From assembly GCF_002218025.2 (NCBI RefSeq), contig NZ_AP018681.1, positions 1,054,001 through 1,118,000 on the forward strand: DNA of 64,000 nt, in the 5' to 3' direction. This stretch comes from Vibrio casei. GTDB taxonomy: Bacteria > Pseudomonadota > Gammaproteobacteria > Enterobacterales > Vibrionaceae. Positions 1-8,899 of this stretch are shown in pieces. A program made the translations under genes and the position numbers. Below the pieces are notes generated by a model that worked only from the letters and a program-made list of their open reading frames with translations, was not told the DNA's origin and searched no databases. Positions within the stretch are counted from its first letter, which is position 1, and each line of letters begins with the position of its first letter.

Positions 1-5
1 TGACT

Positions 6-36
6 AAGGGTGATGCATAACGGCGTCGCCCTTTCG
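6..36 (+). terminator. hairpin upstream of pstC
   Basis: An 11-bp imperfect stem (AAGGGTGATGC pairing with GCGTCGCCCTT, two G-T pairs) is followed by a short T tract. It probably closes or attenuates transcription after the gene to the left, which by analogy with the second pst operon in this window should be pstS. A similar hairpin follows pstS at 18786-18807. Confidence 0.55.
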
Positions 37-127
37 TCATTAAATATACCTGTCTACTTTGGATATAAAGATTTGGGTATAAAGAAATTGATAACAGGAT
101 AGAACATTGAACGTGCCGAATATCGAG

Positions 128-1093
128 ATGTCACAACCGCCAAGAAATACAAAGCCTAAGCATATGTCTCCAAAATTCTTTACGCATAATCGTGTAGAAC
201 GTTTATTCCGTCGGGCCAGCTTTACCAGTGCAATTTGCATCATGCTATTGATGACCGCGTTATTTGCTTCTTTAGTTGGAGGCGCGTGGCCTGCTATTTC
301 TCAATTTGGTTTTGGCTTTATCACTAGTACAGATTGGGATCCGGTTAAATCCTTGTTTGGTGCAGCCAATGCACTGTACGGTACGATTGTCTCCGCGGTC
401 ATTGCGGTATTACTGGCAACCCCAATTGGCATTGCGATTGCCATTTCATTATCAGAACTTATTCCTAAATGGGTCGCAAAACCTATCAGTATTGCCATCG
501 AACTACTCGCCGCAGTACCAAGTATTATTTATGGTATGTGGGGTTTATTTGTTTTTGCTCCTTGGTTCTCTGAAAACGTACAACTGTGGTTGCTGGATCA
601 TTTAAGTGAAATCCCTGTGATCGGTAATTTATTCAGCGGTCCGCCTATTGGTCTTGGCTTACTTACTTCAGGCATCATCTTAGCCATTATGATCTTACCT
701 ATTCTCACTTCATTGATTAAAGATGCACTCGCCACCGTACCGAATGTATTGCGCGAGTCTTCTTATGGCATCGGCGCACATTCTTATGAAGTAATTTTAA
801 AAGTCTTATTACCTTCTATTAAAAGCTCTATTTTAGGCGCATTTATTTTAGCTCTTGGCCGTGCATTAGGGGAAACCATGGCGATTACTTTCGTGATTGG
901 TGGCTCGCAAGACATCAATGCCTCTTTGTTTATGCCAGCCACATCGATTTCTGCCACCATCGCAGAACAATTTAATGAAGCAACCAACCCGCTGCACCTT
1001 GCCTCTTTGCTAGAACTTGGTCTCGTTTTGTTTGTTATCACTTTCATCGTCATGGGTTATGCCCGTATTCAACTTAGAAAAGGGAACCAATAA
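128..1093 (+). CDS. pstC: phosphate ABC transporter permease PstC
   Basis: Inner-membrane permease of the high-affinity phosphate transporter. The product (321 residues from this ATG) has a hydrophobic segment near residue 25-50 and a BPD_transp_1 domain with the conserved GRALGETMA permease (EAA-type) motif near residue 255. I prefer ATG 128; in-frame TTG 107 and GTG 113 are alternatives, and no start has a strong ribosome binding site. The stop overlaps the pstA start (TAATG), so the two are translationally coupled. The partner pstS is not in the window. A second pstC at 18883 shows that the genome has two Pst systems; this one resembles the enterobacterial type more. Confidence 0.93.
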   Translation: MSQPPRNTKPKHMSPKFFTHNRVERLFRRASFTSAICIMLLMTALFASLVGGAWPAISQFGFGFITSTDWDPVKSLFGAANALYGTIVSAVIAVLLATPIGIAIAISLSELIPKWVAKPISIAIELLAAVPSIIYGMWGLFVFAPWFSENVQLWLLDHLSEIPVIGNLFSGPPIGLGLLTSGIILAIMILPILTSLIKDALATVPNVLRESSYGIGAHSYEVILKVLLPSIKSSILGAFILALGRALGETMAITFVIGGSQDINASLFMPATSISATIAEQFNEATNPLHLASLLELGLVLFVITFIVMGYARIQLRKGNQ

Positions 1094-1962
1094 TGACTCG
1101 TTCTCAATGGCGCACTGTTAAAAGTAAATGTTTCCGCGGCCTTTGTTATGGAGCGACCGGACTGGGTTTACTCATTCTATCTATTATCGTTTACAGCTTA
1201 TTGTCTAAAGGTTTACGTGGATTAAACCTGTCTACTTTTACCGAATCAATGCCAAGCCCAGGAGGTGAAGGTGGTCTTGCTAATGCCATCGTCGGTAGCT
1301 TGATGATAAGTATCGTAGGTATTGCCATCGCGATCCCTATTGGTCTATTAGCGGGAACTTGGTTATCTGAATATGGTAAAAACTCAAAACTGGCAGATAC
1401 GATTCGATTTTTAAATGGCATGTTAATGAGCTCGCCATCTATCCTCATCGGTTTATTTATCTATGAAATTTGTGTCAAACCAGCAGGCAGTTTCTCTGGT
1501 TGGGCTGGTTCATTCGCGTTAGCCGTGATTGCCCTGCCAATGATCATTTCAACCACTGAAGAGATGTTGAAGTTAGTGCCTAAAAGTATTCGTGAAGCCG
1601 GAGCAGGTCTTGGTTTACCAAAATGGCGCGTCACCTTATCACTTAGTTACCGCAGTGTTGGTGCTGGAATTTTGACCGGTGTGTTGCTGTCATTTGCTCG
1701 TATTTCGGGTGAAACCGCACCACTGCTTTTTACCGCACTGAACAACACTTTTATGTCACTTGATATGAATGGCCCAATGGCAAATTTACCTGTCACTATC
1801 TACCGACTCGCCATGAGCCCTTATGATTCATGGAACGACCTTGCTTGGACCGGAGCATTAATCATTACGGTTGCAATTTTACTGCTGAATGTGGCTTCTC
1901 GGGTACTGCCGACCATGCTTGCAAAATATGCACAACTTAAACACCAGAAGAAGCAAGGATAA
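1093..1962 (+). CDS. pstA: phosphate ABC transporter permease PstA
   Basis: Second inner-membrane permease of the Pst complex, forming the channel with PstC. The 289-residue product has six predicted membrane segments and the permease loop motif [11 protein letters not shown] near residue 205, typical of PstA. The ATG overlaps the pstC stop. The pstB start follows the stop by 4 nt, so pstC-pstA-pstB is a tight operon. Confidence 0.95.
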   Translation: MTRSQWRTVKSKCFRGLCYGATGLGLLILSIIVYSLLSKGLRGLNLSTFTESMPSPGGEGGLANAIVGSLMISIVGIAIAIPIGLLAGTWLSEYGKNSKLADTIRFLNGMLMSSPSILIGLFIYEICVKPAGSFSGWAGSFALAVIALPMIISTTEEMLKLVPKSIREAGAGLGLPKWRVTLSLSYRSVGAGILTGVLLSFARISGETAPLLFTALNNTFMSLDMNGPMANLPVTIYRLAMSPYDSWNDLAWTGALIITVAILLLNVASRVLPTMLAKYAQLKHQKKQG

Positions 1963-1966
1963 AATC

Positions 1967-2839
1967 ATGAACGAGACTGCATCGACGGTTATCAATCATC
2001 CAGCCATGATGGCACCAAAGAATATGAATATAAATCAAAAGACAGAAACAATAGTAACGCCCAAAATAAATACTGAAAAGTTATCAAAACGCATGGATAT
2101 TCAAGGATTAAATTTCTTTTATGGCGAAGGCAAACAAGCGCTTTCAGATATTAACCTGCCTATTTATGATAATCATGTCACCGCCATTATTGGAGCTTCA
2201 GGCTGCGGAAAATCAACACTACTTCGCACCATGAACCGAATTTATAACCTGTATGATGAGCATTATGCAGAAGGTAAGATCACCCTTGATGAAGACAATA
2301 TTCTCAGCGCAGAAACCGATATTTACGGACTTCGCAGCAAAGTTGGCATGATATTCCAAAAACCAACGCCTTTCCCAATGACAATCTATGAAAATATTGC
2401 TTTTGGTATTCGTTTAAAAGAAAAAGTCTCGAAAAATGAGATGGACGATCGCGTTCAAGATGCTTTAGAACATGCTCGTTTATGGAAAGAAGTGAAAGAC
2501 AAACTTCATACCGATGCGATGGGATTATCTGGCGGTCAGCAACAACGACTATGCATCGCTCGTACCATCGCATTACAACCAGAAGTGATCTTGATGGATG
2601 AACCCACCTCGGCGTTGGATCCAATCGCGACATTAGGTATTGAGAAATTAATCACGAAATTACGAAAAACCTTCACCATAGTAATCGTGACGCATAACAT
2701 GCAGCAAGCCAAACGTATTTCCGACTTCACCGCTTTTATGCATTTAGGTGAACTAGAGGAATTTGGTCAAACTGAGCAAATTTTTAATCGTCCAAAACAA
2801 ACTATGACTGCTGAGTACATAGGTGGTGAGTTTGGCTAA
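1967..2839 (+). CDS. pstB: phosphate ABC transporter ATPase PstB (N-terminally extended)
   Basis: Cytoplasmic ATPase that powers PstCA. It has Walker [10 protein letters not shown], the signature LSGGQQQR, Walker [13 protein letters not shown] and the switch histidine THN. The 290-residue product carries about 42 extra N-terminal residues before the usual start of the domain ([11 protein letters not shown]). The start is supported by an AGCAAGGA ribosome binding site 8 nt upstream. Starts further upstream would lie inside pstA and are less likely. A strong terminator follows. Confidence 0.94.
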   Translation: MNETASTVINHPAMMAPKNMNINQKTETIVTPKINTEKLSKRMDIQGLNFFYGEGKQALSDINLPIYDNHVTAIIGASGCGKSTLLRTMNRIYNLYDEHYAEGKITLDEDNILSAETDIYGLRSKVGMIFQKPTPFPMTIYENIAFGIRLKEKVSKNEMDDRVQDALEHARLWKEVKDKLHTDAMGLSGGQQQRLCIARTIALQPEVILMDEPTSALDPIATLGIEKLITKLRKTFTIVIVTHNMQQAKRISDFTAFMHLGELEEFGQTEQIFNRPKQTMTAEYIGGEFG

Positions 2840-2898
2840 CTTTCCTAACTAACATTGCATCACCAATAAGCTATGTTGCATTTTAAGTTTAGGACAAA

Positions 2899-2941
2899 AA
2901 TAAAGGCCACAAATAATTTAATATTTGTGGCCTTTATTTTT
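2899..2941. terminator. bidirectional terminator, pstB / iclR
   Basis: Perfect 16-bp stem (AATAAAGGCCACAAAT with ATTTGTGGCCTTTATT) and a short AT loop, with A-rich and T-rich flanks on either side. It lies between convergent pstB and the IclR gene and can serve both. Confidence 0.9.
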
Positions 2942-2954
2942 TACATAAAAAGAA

Positions 2955-3737
2955 TTACTTTTCCCAACACTCTTCTTCAATCTGAGCTAGAGCCTTTGCA
3001 GCTTTCAATAAAGCAGGTAAAAATTTAAGAGCCTCTTCGGGCTTAACCCTTATCACTGGAGCTTGAATCGCCAAGCCTAAGTTTGAATGACCCACCGAGG
3101 ACGGCACTAATACCGCGATACACACCAAACCCGGTAAATACTCTTCATTATCGATGGCATACCCTTGAATTTTAGCGCTTTCAACATCTTTTTCTAAAAG
3201 AGAAAAGTCGGTAATCGTCTTGCTAGTGTATTGCGATAAATCAGTATTTCCAATTAATCGGCTTCGTTGAGATTTCGACATATGCGCTAGAAACAGCTTC
3301 CCTGACGCTGAACAATGAACCGGTACCCTCGAACCTGGATGTAAATAAAAGCGTAATGGTGCATCGGTTTCAACACGATCTAAATAAATAATTTCGCCGC
3401 CAGATAAAGCCGTTAAATTACAGTTTTCACCCACTTCTTCTCTGAGGTTTTTCAAAATCGCATGTCTTGCGCTATGCATAGTACTGTTTAACAATAAATT
3501 TTCAGCTAATTTACGCAACCTCACACCAGAGCTGTAATGCTTATCATCGCCATCTTTTTGAATGATTCCGGCAGACTCTAATTGTTGTAACATTCGATGC
3601 AATGTTGGCTTAGGAAACCCTGTTTCTTCAACCAAGCCTTGTAATGAAATAAACTCATCTTTTTGAGCGATTACCTCCAATAAAGAAAACAATCGTAACG
3701 TAGGTGTCTCTTTTTGTTGCTCTAAATCGTCATCCAT
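2955..3737 (-). CDS. IclR-family regulator, probable taurine regulator
   Basis: 260-residue IclR-type transcription factor. It has an N-terminal winged helix-turn-helix (about residues 15-70, with the recognition helix around FPKPTLHRMLQQLE) and a C-terminal IclR effector domain (about 85-255, including the GSRVPVHCSASGK segment). It is transcribed divergently from pta. A 17-bp palindrome with TGGAA/TTCC arms, typical of IclR-family operators, lies just before pta and again before xsc. I infer that it controls both halves of the taurine island. The effector (taurine, sulfoacetaldehyde or acetyl phosphate) cannot be read from the sequence. Confidence 0.85.
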   Translation of the reverse strand: MDDDLEQQKETPTLRLFSLLEVIAQKDEFISLQGLVEETGFPKPTLHRMLQQLESAGIIQKDGDDKHYSSGVRLRKLAENLLLNSTMHSARHAILKNLREEVGENCNLTALSGGEIIYLDRVETDAPLRFYLHPGSRVPVHCSASGKLFLAHMSKSQRSRLIGNTDLSQYTSKTITDFSLLEKDVESAKIQGYAIDNEEYLPGLVCIAVLVPSSVGHSNLGLAIQAPVIRVKPEEALKFLPALLKAAKALAQIEEECWEK

Positions 3738-3854
3738 ATCGTTTCTCTTTTCAGTCTCTTTTATTACAAATTGTATCTCTGTATCAAAATAATTTCCATT
3801 TATTGAATAAAAATTGATCTTTTCATGTTAACAACATAACATAAAATCAATTTA

Positions 3855-3871
3855 TGGAATAAAACATTCCG
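3855..3871 (+). promoter_or_regulatory. putative IclR operator before pta
   Basis: TGGAATAAAACATTCCG, a near-perfect 17-bp inverted repeat ending 15 nt before the pta ATG. It matches the reverse complement of the palindrome before xsc (14936-14952) at 14 of 17 positions. Its position over the likely transcription or translation start suggests repression. Confidence 0.6.
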
Positions 3872-3886
3872 AAAAACGGAGTTAAA

Positions 3887-4888
3887 ATGAAAGTTCTTGA
3901 TCGTATTATTCAAAAAGCCCAGAGCCAAAATAAAACCATTGTATTAAGCGAATCTCAAGATAATAGAATATTGCGAGCGGCTTCAATCATCACTGAACGC
4001 AAAATTGCTCGCATTATATTAATAGGAGATGAGTCGACTATTCAAGAGATGGCTAAACGACACCATATAAACTTAAACGGTATCGACATCATCAATCCCA
4101 ACACGTCGCTATTAAAAAAAACCTTTAGCCAACATTTTTTTGCATTAAGGAAACACAAAGGAATCACATACGAGCAAGCTGAACAACAAATCACCAACCC
4201 ACTTTACTTTGCTAACCTTATGGTTCACACAGGATTAGCCGATGGTACCGTAAATGGTGCGATATACACGACTCCGGATGTAGTGCGAGTCGCCATTCAA
4301 ATCGTCGGGATGCACGAGAATAGCGACCTAGTTTCTAGCTTCTTTCTTATGATGCTATGTAAACCATTCCATAATTTACAGGGCGGTTTAATTTTCAGTG
4401 ATTGTGGACTTGTCGTCGATCCTAATACTAAGCAATTAGCAGCAATTGCTATTGCTGCCGCTAACAGTGCCCAATGCCTATTAGAAGTAGAACCAAGAGT
4501 CGCAATGCTATCTTTTTCGACGAATGGAAGTGCGAAACATGCAGCGGTTGATAAGGTCATTGAAGCGGCGAAACTCGTGCAACAACAATATCCTCACCTC
4601 GCTATCGATCAAGATGTTCAACTTGATACCGCACTCGTCACTGAAATAGCAGAACGAAAATTACCAAGCTCGAAAGTTAAAGGTTTATCAAATGTGCTCA
4701 TTTTCCCTAATTTAGAAGCTGGGAATATTGGCTATAAGTTAACAGAACGATTAGGCAATGCCGTTGCAATTGGCCCATTACTGCAAGGGCTAAAAAAACC
4801 AGCAAACGACTTATCCCGAGGGTGCAGCGTGGAAGATATCATTAACGTCGTTGCCGTTACCGCAGTACAAAGCATGGATAATCATTAA
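3887..4888 (+). CDS. pta: phosphate acetyltransferase (short form)
   Basis: Converts acetyl phosphate and CoA to acetyl-CoA and phosphate. The 333-residue protein is the single-domain PTA_PTB type, without the N-terminal DRTGG region of the long housekeeping Pta. The C-terminal signature is clear: FPNLEAGNIGYKL, then GPLLQGLKKPANDLSRGCS near residues 275-315. The GDES and LADGTVNGA segments also fit the family. Short Pta enzymes commonly accompany xsc in taurine and sulfonate loci, where acetyl phosphate is the Xsc product. CGGAG lies 5 nt before the ATG. Confidence 0.92.
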   Translation: MKVLDRIIQKAQSQNKTIVLSESQDNRILRAASIITERKIARIILIGDESTIQEMAKRHHINLNGIDIINPNTSLLKKTFSQHFFALRKHKGITYEQAEQQITNPLYFANLMVHTGLADGTVNGAIYTTPDVVRVAIQIVGMHENSDLVSSFFLMMLCKPFHNLQGGLIFSDCGLVVDPNTKQLAAIAIAAANSAQCLLEVEPRVAMLSFSTNGSAKHAAVDKVIEAAKLVQQQYPHLAIDQDVQLDTALVTEIAERKLPSSKVKGLSNVLIFPNLEAGNIGYKLTERLGNAVAIGPLLQGLKKPANDLSRGCSVEDIINVVAVTAVQSMDNH

Positions 4889-4931
4889 TGTCTGAAATAC
4901 ATATCTTTCAATTGACTCAAAAGACCATCTT

Positions 4932-5693
4932 ATGCTGGAAATAATCGACTTGATTTTTGTTTTAATCGCCATCAGCTTAGGTGCTTATTTTCAAACCATA
5001 ACCGGTTTTGGCCTCGGTATTATTGTTATTGGAATTTGTACCTTATTTAAGTTAGCACCTATTTCAATCATGGCTACGGTCGTAAGTATTATCACGCTTC
5101 CAAATTGTCTCAGTGCACTTATTGGTAAAAAAATTGAGTTCGATAAATCACTGTTTATAGCGATTATTTTAGGGATATTTCCTGGCACATTATTTGGGAT
5201 CTACCTGCTAAATACCTTATCCGACTCTGCTACAAATCTATTAAGTGGTGCTTTAGGTTGTATGATTTTATTCTCAAGCTTAACCTTCATTTTTCATCCT
5301 AAAATCAATCAACGACCGTCAAAGTGGGCATCTTTTGTTGGTGCAGGCTTTGCCTCTGGATTTTCTGGTGGCTTATTTGGAATGGCTGGCCCCCCAGTTG
5401 TTTATCATTTGTATAAACAGCCAATGGCAATTGAAACCATTCGAACACTCTTATTATTAATATTCACTTGTACTTCTTCATCACGTACTCTCATTGTTTA
5501 CCTACAAGGTGACTTAACTCAGAATATTTCTATTTTAGCGTTAATTGCAGTGCCACTTGTTTATATTGTTACAATGTTAGCTCGAAAATATCCCCCACCA
5601 TTCAAAAGTACCACATTACGAAAAATCGTATTTATCACCTTAGTATCGATAGCGATTCAATTAATTATTAAGTTTTTCTTATATTATGCTTAA
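4932..5693 (+). CDS. tauE: TSUP-family membrane exporter, probable sulfite exporter TauE
   Basis: 253-residue integral membrane protein with about seven to eight hydrophobic segments and the two-repeat TauE/SafE (TSUP) pattern; GLGIIVIG lies in the first half and GFSGGLFGMAGPPVV in the second. It follows pta by 43 nt on the same strand. In taurine loci a TSUP protein is the usual route for removing the sulfite released by Xsc, and no sulfite dehydrogenase is seen here. Substrate assignment rests on context. The ribosome binding site is weak. Confidence 0.8.
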   Translation: MLEIIDLIFVLIAISLGAYFQTITGFGLGIIVIGICTLFKLAPISIMATVVSIITLPNCLSALIGKKIEFDKSLFIAIILGIFPGTLFGIYLLNTLSDSATNLLSGALGCMILFSSLTFIFHPKINQRPSKWASFVGAGFASGFSGGLFGMAGPPVVYHLYKQPMAIETIRTLLLLIFTCTSSSRTLIVYLQGDLTQNISILALIAVPLVYIVTMLARKYPPPFKSTTLRKIVFITLVSIAIQLIIKFFLYYA

Positions 5694-5717
5694 TATATTT
5701 TTCTATTTTTAACTGAA

Positions 5718-5753
5718 CCTAAGCCATGCTAAAAATAGTTTAACTGGCTTAGG
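5718..5753. terminator. bidirectional hairpin, tauE / Cache gene
   Basis: Perfect 9-bp stem (CCTAAGCCA with TGGCTTAGG) and an 18-nt AT-rich loop between two convergent genes. The T tract is weak, so it is called with moderate confidence. Confidence 0.55.
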
Positions 5754-5766
5754 CGTCGTTTAAGAC

Positions 5767-6687
5767 TTAAAACGAGTTGATTTGACGAGTATAATAACCA
5801 ACTGCGATCACTTTGTTATCAAGCACTCGATAAAGTGTCGATTTCGTTTCCACTTTTCCTGATGTAGGATTCACCCAACGATAACGATATTCACCCCTAC
5901 CCTTTTCTTTCGCTTGTTGTAAAAGCATAGCTAAGGTGGATTCATTATCTGGTTCCAAAACCTCTGAAGCTAACTTACCAACTAACTCAATAGCGACGCC
6001 ATGAGCTAAGAATTCACCCGTATTAATATCCAATACAAACACATACAAGTCGCCCTGTACAAATTGTCCCTTATGATCATTAAAGGCCTTCAAGCTTTCA
6101 CTTTCATTAACCACCATCGATCTCATCGCTTTATCAAGTAAGGCTTCAGCTTCCACTTGTGTCGAACGGGCCGGATTGTAACCAACGGCAATAATGATAT
6201 TGTCAACACGAGTATAAAAAGTACGTTTAGGTTCTCCTCCTCTCTCGACTGGATTGGTCCAATAATACTCAATCGCATTCACCTTATCGTTGGCTGCAGT
6301 ATCAATCATTTGTTGAAAGAAAGGCTTTCCATGTGTGTCCAATGTATTCGTTACATTAGAGCCCACCAAGCTAACAGAGGCCCCTCCACTGGCTAAGAAA
6401 GTGCCAGAAGTATTAAGCGCAAAGACATAGAGATCCTTATCAATAAACTTTTCTTGTTTCGAAAAATCAACTACAGCCTCAACGCCTTGATTTTTAATAT
6501 GATCAACAGCTTTAGTTAATAATACTTTCACTCTTATCTCTCGAGGACTTTCACTATACGGAAGTGTTGTATTTAGTACATTAATGGCTTCAATATTATT
6601 ATTTTTTGCAAAAACTATATTTATATTCATTAATACGAGAAATAAAGTGCTTATTACCAATATTATTTTGGGTTTATTCTCCATCAT
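5767..6687 (-). CDS. secreted protein with two tandem Cache-like domains
   Basis: Predicted exported protein of about 306 residues. An N-terminal hydrophobic segment (residues 7-28, ending NIVFA) looks like a signal peptide. Two similar halves follow, each with the single-Cache type 2 pattern: a KxxxDLYVFxL strand, an FLAxG turn, a YxWxNP motif and an IAVGY end (about residues 55-185 and 190-305). No kinase, methyl-accepting or GGDEF output domain is attached. It is the last gene of the TRAP block, and its start region overlaps the end of dctM. I chose ATG 6687, preceded by GAGG; ATG 6699 (TGATG overlap) is possible. Inferred role: periplasmic ligand-binding accessory to uptake or sensing. 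Confidence 0.75.
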   Translation of the reverse strand: MMENKPKIILVISTLFLVLMNINIVFAKNNNIEAINVLNTTLPYSESPREIRVKVLLTKAVDHIKNQGVEAVVDFSKQEKFIDKDLYVFALNTSGTFLASGGASVSLVGSNVTNTLDTHGKPFFQQMIDTAANDKVNAIEYYWTNPVERGGEPKRTFYTRVDNIIIAVGYNPARSTQVEAEALLDKAMRSMVVNESESLKAFNDHKGQFVQGDLYVFVLDINTGEFLAHGVAIELVGKLASEVLEPDNESTLAMLLQQAKEKGRGEYRYRWVNPTSGKVETKSTLYRVLDNKVIAVGYYTRQINSF

Positions 6688-6698
6688 ATAATTCCTCA

Positions 6699-8039
6699 TC
6701 AATATCCCATTACCGAAGGTAGCCATAAGGTAATTTGTGGAAAGAAAGCAATTAAGAACACACCAATTATCGATGCCAATACAAAAGGATGTATTTTAGC
6801 TGTGATCTGTTCAACCGTAGAGCCACCAATACCTGAAGCAACAAAAATATTTTCACCTAGCGGTGGTGTGGCAAAGCCGATAGATAATACGCACACAATA
6901 ACAATACCAACATGTGTAGGGTCTGCTCCAAGCATGTACATAATAGGTAAAAGAACAGGAACGATAATCATAATAGCAGCCAATGTTTCCATAAACATTC
7001 CAATAAACAGTAGTAAACCAATAGTAATAGCCCAAACTAAATACATATTATTCGTAAAACTTAATAAAGACTCCGCCACTACGACTGGAATCTGCTGTTC
7101 AATCAATAATCGACCAAATACTGTTGCTGCAAATAAAATCAGCAATACACGCCCTGTTATCCAGGTGGTGGTGGTTAAAGATTTCATTACACTATTAAAC
7201 GCCAATTCTCTATGGATAAAAATACCGACAAATAATGAATAAAATATCGCAACAATTGCCGATTCAGTCGGGGTGAACATCCCAGAATAAATTCCGCCTA
7301 AAATCAACAATGGAGCTAATAATGACCAAATGCCTTTACACAGCGATTGTCTTACCTCTGAAAGGGACCAGGTTTCAGTTAAGCCCTTATAACCTTTTCT
7401 TTTGGCAATAATATAATTTGTAACAATTAAAGTTAGAGCCATTAATAACCCTGGAATAACCCCAGCGATAAACAGTTTAGGGATAGATACCGATGCAAAA
7501 ACACCATATTGTGCAATCGCTTCTGGAGGTGGCCTAAGCCCCATGGCAGAAATACCAAAAATAACAATCGGTATAGAGGGCGGGATAATAATACCCAAGC
7601 CACCTGACGCTGCAGTCACAGCCGATGCATAACTTTTATCATAATTACGTTTCACCATAGCCGGTATCATCAACATCCCAACAGCCGCTGTTGTGGCTGG
7701 CCCAGAACCCGATATGGCACCAAAGAATAAGCAAGCAATAACCGTGGCAGCACCTAACCCACCTGTCACTGGGCCAGCTAAGCTTTCTGCGATATCAACC
7801 AACCGTTTAGAAATACCTGCGGCTTCCATTAATGCGCCAGCTAAAACAAATGCGGGCAATGCCATTAGCGGAAAGTTACCCACCGAAGTAAAAGCTATCT
7901 GAACAAGTGCTATCGGGTTTTTATCTAAAATCATATAGGCTGCCATCGATGCACCGGCTAAAGAAACCGTAATAGGTGCGCCTAAAATTAACATGACCAA
8001 AAAGCCACCAAAAAGTATAAGTGTTAGATATTCATCCAT
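6699..8039 (-). CDS. dctM: TRAP transporter large permease (DctM type), probable taurine uptake
   Basis: 446-residue inner-membrane protein of the DctM family with about 12 hydrophobic segments. It carries the family motifs SGSGPATTAAVG and GGLGIIIPPSIP in the first half and GFATPPLGENIFVASG near the C-terminus. It works with the DctQ subunit just upstream (10-nt gap) and the binding protein at 8900-9892. The setting with tauXY and xsc points to taurine; TauKLM of Rhodobacter is the known precedent for a taurine TRAP system. Isethionate or another sulfonate cannot be excluded. Confidence 0.9.
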   Translation of the reverse strand: MDEYLTLILFGGFLVMLILGAPITVSLAGASMAAYMILDKNPIALVQIAFTSVGNFPLMALPAFVLAGALMEAAGISKRLVDIAESLAGPVTGGLGAATVIACLFFGAISGSGPATTAAVGMLMIPAMVKRNYDKSYASAVTAASGGLGIIIPPSIPIVIFGISAMGLRPPPEAIAQYGVFASVSIPKLFIAGVIPGLLMALTLIVTNYIIAKRKGYKGLTETWSLSEVRQSLCKGIWSLLAPLLILGGIYSGMFTPTESAIVAIFYSLFVGIFIHRELAFNSVMKSLTTTTWITGRVLLILFAATVFGRLLIEQQIPVVVAESLLSFTNNMYLVWAITIGLLLFIGMFMETLAAIMIIVPVLLPIMYMLGADPTHVGIVIVCVLSIGFATPPLGENIFVASGIGGSTVEQITAKIHPFVLASIIGVFLIAFFPQITLWLPSVMGY

Positions 8040-8049
8040 TTTATTATCT

Positions 8050-8592
8050 CTATTTTTTTGAATTTTTAGCCGTAACTTTCTTTAATTCAGCCGTTTCAAT
8101 ATCTTCGATTTCAATACCTTTAAATAATCTTTCATAATTGTTCCATAAAATACGAATAATCATTAATGAAAAGGCAATAGGTAAAATAAAATAGAAATAC
8201 TTCATAGGAATACCCGTAGTTTGAGATTTCCAAAATAGATTCATCTTATTAAATACAAAGTCATAACTTAAATAGACAAAGTAACCATTAAATAATACCC
8301 ATAGACCATCTGCGATAGTTTCACTTATTTTTTTTACTATGGGTGGAAAGAAATTAAAATGAAAACTGACTCGGTTATGTGCTGAATATTTGGCAGCAAC
8401 GACAGCACCTAAATATGCAAACCAAATAAACATATAGGTTGCAACTTCATCTCCCCAAGGTATTGAATAGCTAAAAAACTGTCTTGAAATAATCTGAATA
8501 AAAAGAAGCATGACAAAACTGGCAAGTAATAAACAACATGTATATTCTTCAATATTATTTAAATGCTTCTTGACTAATTTTACGACTGACAT
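8050..8592 (-). CDS. dctQ: TRAP transporter small permease (DctQ type)
   Basis: 180-residue membrane protein with four hydrophobic segments and the DctQ hallmark PWGDEVATYMFIWFAYLGA around residues 45-65. The start at ATG 8592 is fixed by an AGGAGG ribosome binding site 4 nt away; a longer frame to 8661 lacks one. It couples the binding protein to the DctM permease in the inner membrane. The C-terminus is charged and cytoplasmic. Confidence 0.88.
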   Translation of the reverse strand: MSVVKLVKKHLNNIEEYTCCLLLASFVMLLFIQIISRQFFSYSIPWGDEVATYMFIWFAYLGAVVAAKYSAHNRVSFHFNFFPPIVKKISETIADGLWVLFNGYFVYLSYDFVFNKMNLFWKSQTTGIPMKYFYFILPIAFSLMIIRILWNNYERLFKGIEIEDIETAELKKVTAKNSKK

Positions 8593-8899
8593 ACAGCCTC
8601 CTGCTTTACCATCATGATGAATGCCATGAAAGTGACATAAACATCCGTGTTGTAGACCCAAGTAACGTCAAAAGGCGAGTTTCAACGAAAATAAAACAAA
8701 CGTTAAACAAGATAAATTGAAGCCATTTAAGTTTCAGTCTGTATCAGCTCAATCGTAGTATTAAACTGAGTGGGCATCATTAAACTGTCACACTCAGAAT
8801 GTACTATTAAGTCTGAGGAACCTCATCGTTTGTTTAACAGGAGAAAATATAAAGCTCTCCAGCTAAACCTTGGTAAATTAAATTGAAGACAAGGAATGA
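8593..8899. other. dctP-dctQ intergenic gap, no gene seen
   Basis: About 300 bases between the binding-protein gene and the membrane subunits. I see no credible ORF. A 7-bp inverted repeat (CTGAGTG at 8766-8772, CACTCAG at 8791-8797) with an 18-nt loop could be a weak processing or attenuation hairpin, which would give more binding protein than permease. The gap is unusually long for a TRAP operon. Confidence 0.4.

Noticed and set aside
3793..3812. A third IclR-type site near 3795 (TTCCATTTATTGAA)
   Set aside because: Half-sites point outward and arms do not match the other two palindromes; likely chance in an AT-rich spacer.
6802..7242. 146-codon plus-strand ORF inside dctM
   Set aside because: Shadow of the well-supported dctM on the other strand; Pro/Ile/Thr-rich without family signs.
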